In this document: one piece after another, positions 62,295-64,000 of the stretch
Layout: the number at the start of each line of letters is the position of its first letter
Numbering within the stretch: the stretch's first letter is position 1
Assembly: GCA_902362975.1 (NCBI GenBank)
Contig: CABIYO010000002.1
Span: 1 to 64,000, forward strand
From: Caryophanales bacterium
Lineage (GTDB): Bacteria; Bacillota; Bacilli; Exiguobacteriales; Exiguobacteriaceae
Direction of reading: 5' to 3'
Length of the DNA stretch: 64,000 nucleotides
Made by a program: the position numbers and the translations under genes
The notes under the pieces: model-generated
What the model saw: only the letters and a program-made list of their open reading frames with translations
Database searches by the model: none
Told to the model about the DNA's origin: nothing

Positions 62295-63365
62295 TTATGC
62301 CTCGATCGTAATTAACTCTTTTGGCGACTGTGTCAGAAGGTAGCATCCGTCTTCTGTGATGACGACATCGTCTTCAATTCGGCAACCACCGACGCCATTA
62401 ATGTAAATACCTGGCTCGATCGTCACGACCATACCAGGCTCGAGCACCGTGTCCGAACGGAACGATAATCCTGGGGCCTCATGCACTTCCATTCCGAGAC
62501 CATGTCCTGTCGAGTGACCAAAATATTCGCCATACCCAGCTTCTTTAATAATATCGCGTGTCAACGCATCCGCCTCAATGCCAGTAATTCCAGCTCGTAT
62601 GCCTTCTACGCCAGCAAGTTGAGCACGGAGTACCGTATCGTAGATTTGACGCAACTCATCCGAAATCGGACCGACTGCAAGCGTACGTGTGATATCTGAG
62701 CAGTACCCTTTATAGTAAGCCCCGAAATCAAGCGTAACCAATTCTCCAGTTTGGATGACTTTATCGCTTGCCACACCGTGCGGTAGCGCCGAACGGAGAC
62801 CCGAGGCAACAATCATGTCGAACGATGACGAGTCGGCACCTTTTGAACGCATGAACATTTCGAGTTCGTTCGCGACTTCTCTTTCGGTACGACCAGGACG
62901 GATGAACGTCTGGATATGGGTGTACGCCGCATCAGCGATTGCCGCAGCTTCCTTCATAATCTTAATCTCTGATTCATCCTTAATCAAGCGCAGTTTTTCT
63001 ACGATTCCAGACGTTTCAATAAGTTGAACGTCCACTTCTTTTTCATAGGCACGATATTGCCCCACTGTCATCGCATCCTGCTCAATGCCAAGGCGCTTGA
63101 TGGATTCACGTGACACGACATCTGCTACCGACTTAATGAGTGACGTATCAAGCTCGATGATGTCATACCCTTTTACTTGATCGTTCGCCTGTTCCGTGTA
63201 ACGGAAGTCCGTGATAAAACTTGCTGAATCAGACGTGATGACGATGACACCGCTCGATCCTGTGAAACCAGATAAGTAGCGGATATTCTCACGTTTTGTG
63301 ACGAGCAACGCATCAATTTCGTTTTCTTCTAACTGTGTTTGCAGTTTGTTTACGCGTTCAATCAT
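62295..63365 (-). CDS. pepQ: Xaa-Pro dipeptidase/aminopeptidase (YqhT-like)
   Basis: 356 residues, M24 family. N-terminal creatinase-like domain (LLVTKRENIRYLSGFTGSSG), then pita-bread domain: TLDFGAYYKGYCSDITRT (two Asp ligands), GHSTGHGLGMEVHEAP (His), VVTIEPGIYI (Glu) and CRIEDDVVI (Glu). Removes residues next to proline, fitting its neighbour EF-P. Overlaps aroQ by eight bases. Confidence 0.88.
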   Translation of the reverse strand: MIERVNKLQTQLEENEIDALLVTKRENIRYLSGFTGSSGVIVITSDSASFITDFRYTEQANDQVKGYDIIELDTSLIKSVADVVSRESIKRLGIEQDAMTVGQYRAYEKEVDVQLIETSGIVEKLRLIKDESEIKIMKEAAAIADAAYTHIQTFIRPGRTEREVANELEMFMRSKGADSSSFDMIVASGLRSALPHGVASDKVIQTGELVTLDFGAYYKGYCSDITRTLAVGPISDELRQIYDTVLRAQLAGVEGIRAGITGIEADALTRDIIKEAGYGEYFGHSTGHGLGMEVHEAPGLSFRSDTVLEPGMVVTIEPGIYINGVGGCRIEDDVVITEDGCYLLTQSPKELITIEA

Positions 63366-63795
63366 GTCGATTCCTCCAATGTTCGATTAGTGCATGCATC
63401 GCTAGCGTATAGCTCGTGAGTCCAAAACCGGTAATGACACCGATACAGACGGCAGCAAGTTTCGACTCATGCCGAAAGGTCTCGCGTGCATGCACGTTCG
63501 AGATATGTACTTCAACGACCGGGGCAGCGATAGCGGATATGGCATCCCGGATCGCGATCGATGTATGCGTATAGGCACCCGCATTCAATATGACACCCTC
63601 ATAATCAAAAGCGTCATGTAGCGCATCAATTAAATCTCCCTCATGATTCGATTGTTTAAAGGTGAGTTCAACGTCTTCTGGAGCGCGCAGCATCAGTTCT
63701 GCCGCCAATCCTTTCAACGACACATCGCCATATACACCCGGTTCACGACGACCCAGTAGATTTAAATTCGGTCCATTTAAAACTAAAATCCGCAA
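63358..63795 (-). CDS. aroQ: Type II 3-dehydroquinate dehydratase
   Basis: 145 residues. LNGPNLNLLGRREPGVYG with the catalytic Tyr, SNHEGDLIDALHDA, NAGAYTHTSIAIRDA and HISNVHARETFRHES with the catalytic His. Third step of the shikimate pathway. Starts with TTG 63795 after GAGGGGGAAG. First gene of aroQ-pepQ-efp. Confidence 0.94.
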   Translation of the reverse strand: MRILVLNGPNLNLLGRREPGVYGDVSLKGLAAELMLRAPEDVELTFKQSNHEGDLIDALHDAFDYEGVILNAGAYTHTSIAIRDAISAIAAPVVEVHISNVHARETFRHESKLAAVCIGVITGFGLTSYTLAMHALIEHWRNRHD

Positions 63796-63896
63796 CCTTC
63801 TTCCCCCTCGTTCGTCAAGTCTTATCTATTGTAACAAATTTATCGAAAGAACGTGAATCGATCCTTCTGCCCTTTCGTTTTTTTTACAAATTACGG

Positions 63897-63902
63897 TATA
63901 AT
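63897..63902 (+). promoter_or_regulatory. -10 element of the yqhQ promoter
   Basis: Perfect TATAAT 34 bases before the yqhQ start. The -35 is unclear (TTCGTT 17 bases upstream at best). Confidence 0.45.
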
Positions 63903-63936
63903 TCAAGTACAACATTTGAAGAATCGAGGAAAGTGA

Positions 63937-64000
63937 ATGAATTCTAAACCAACCATCCCGGTCGGGGGACAGGCGCTCGTGGAAGGTGTCATGTTTCAAG
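63937..64000 (+). CDS. yqhQ: YqhQ family (DUF1385) membrane protein, 5' end only
   Basis: Only 21 residues are in the window. The start, MNSKPTIPVGGQALVEGVMF, has the GGQAxxEGVMxR-type motif that opens DUF1385 proteins. GAGG lies seven bases before the ATG. Divergent from aroQ, as in B. subtilis (yqhQ-yqhS). Function unknown. The gene runs off the right edge. Confidence 0.8.
   Translation, partial: MNSKPTIPVGGQALVEGVMFQ

Noticed and set aside
1-64000. CRISPR arrays, prophage or tRNA/rRNA genes
   Set aside because: No spaced repeats, phage structural or integrase genes, or tRNA/rRNA sequences were recognised on reading.

Overview
This looks like a chromosomal segment of a mid-GC Gram-positive bacterium of the Bacillales, most likely Exiguobacterium or a close relative (inferred from gene content and order; not checked against any database). 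Reading leftward from the right end, the core order yqhQ | aroQ-pepQ-efp-accB-accC-nusB-folD-xseA-xseB-ispA-dxs-tlyA-ahrC-recN-spo0A follows Bacillus subtilis. spoIVB is missing between recN and spo0A, and no yqhY lies between accC and nusB. That fits a lineage that keeps Spo0A and Spo0M but not the sporulation programme around them. Most genes from 23 kb rightward lie on the minus strand.

Layout. 1-1.3 kb: right end of an IS200/IS605-type element with an omega-RNA-like fold, abutting a frameshifted ROK-family regulator. 1.3-4.4 kb: fur, nudF, an aldo/keto reductase, a PadR regulator with a nearby dyad, and a thioredoxin-like gene. 4.4-7.5 kb: a decay zone with a lipoprotein gene interrupted by an amber codon and a broken operon resembling enterobacterial ynjB-ynjC-ynjF (solute-binding protein, permease, CDP-alcohol phosphotransferase) plus a broken FAD oxidoreductase. 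7.5-23 kb: yqjQ-yqjP, gapN, a signalling group (cheV, lone Hpt protein, REC-PP2C phosphatase), corA, topB, two exporters, the trhP1-trhP2 tRNA hydroxylation pair, and an SDR. 23-27.4 kb: rnz followed by an overlapping operon with a DUF4430 lipoprotein and an ECF vitamin transporter whose ATPase is a strikingly asymmetric fused protein. 27.4-39.4 kb: a yqjE-like peptidase, a tiny membrane peptide overlapping yqjA, a glucosaminidase, a fadH-like gene with a FadR-type operator, an HD hydrolase, a UPF0173 hydrolase, an amino-acid ABC transporter, a bacilliredoxin, a methyltransferase, spo0M and two small membrane proteins. 39.4-49.1 kb: the complete branched-chain keto acid operon ptb-bcd-buk-lpdV-bkdAA-bkdAB-bkdB with its sigma-54 activator BkdR, a -24/-12 promoter, a cre site and an upstream repeat array. 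49.4-50.0 kb: a roughly 520-nt stretch without a gene that has its own promoter, a cre box over the -35, many hairpins and a terminator. This is the best candidate for an undescribed structured RNA.

How the parts connect. Fatty-acid supply recurs as a theme: bkd/ptb/buk make branched-chain acyl-CoA primers, accB-accC make malonyl-CoA behind a FapR-type operator, and a 16-base copy of the core of that operator sits inside buk. Carbon-catabolite (cre) signals occur at both the bkd promoter and the ncRNA promoter. Isoprenoid genes (ispA, dxs) and replication/repair genes (xseAB, recN) share the right-hand cluster, as in Bacillus.
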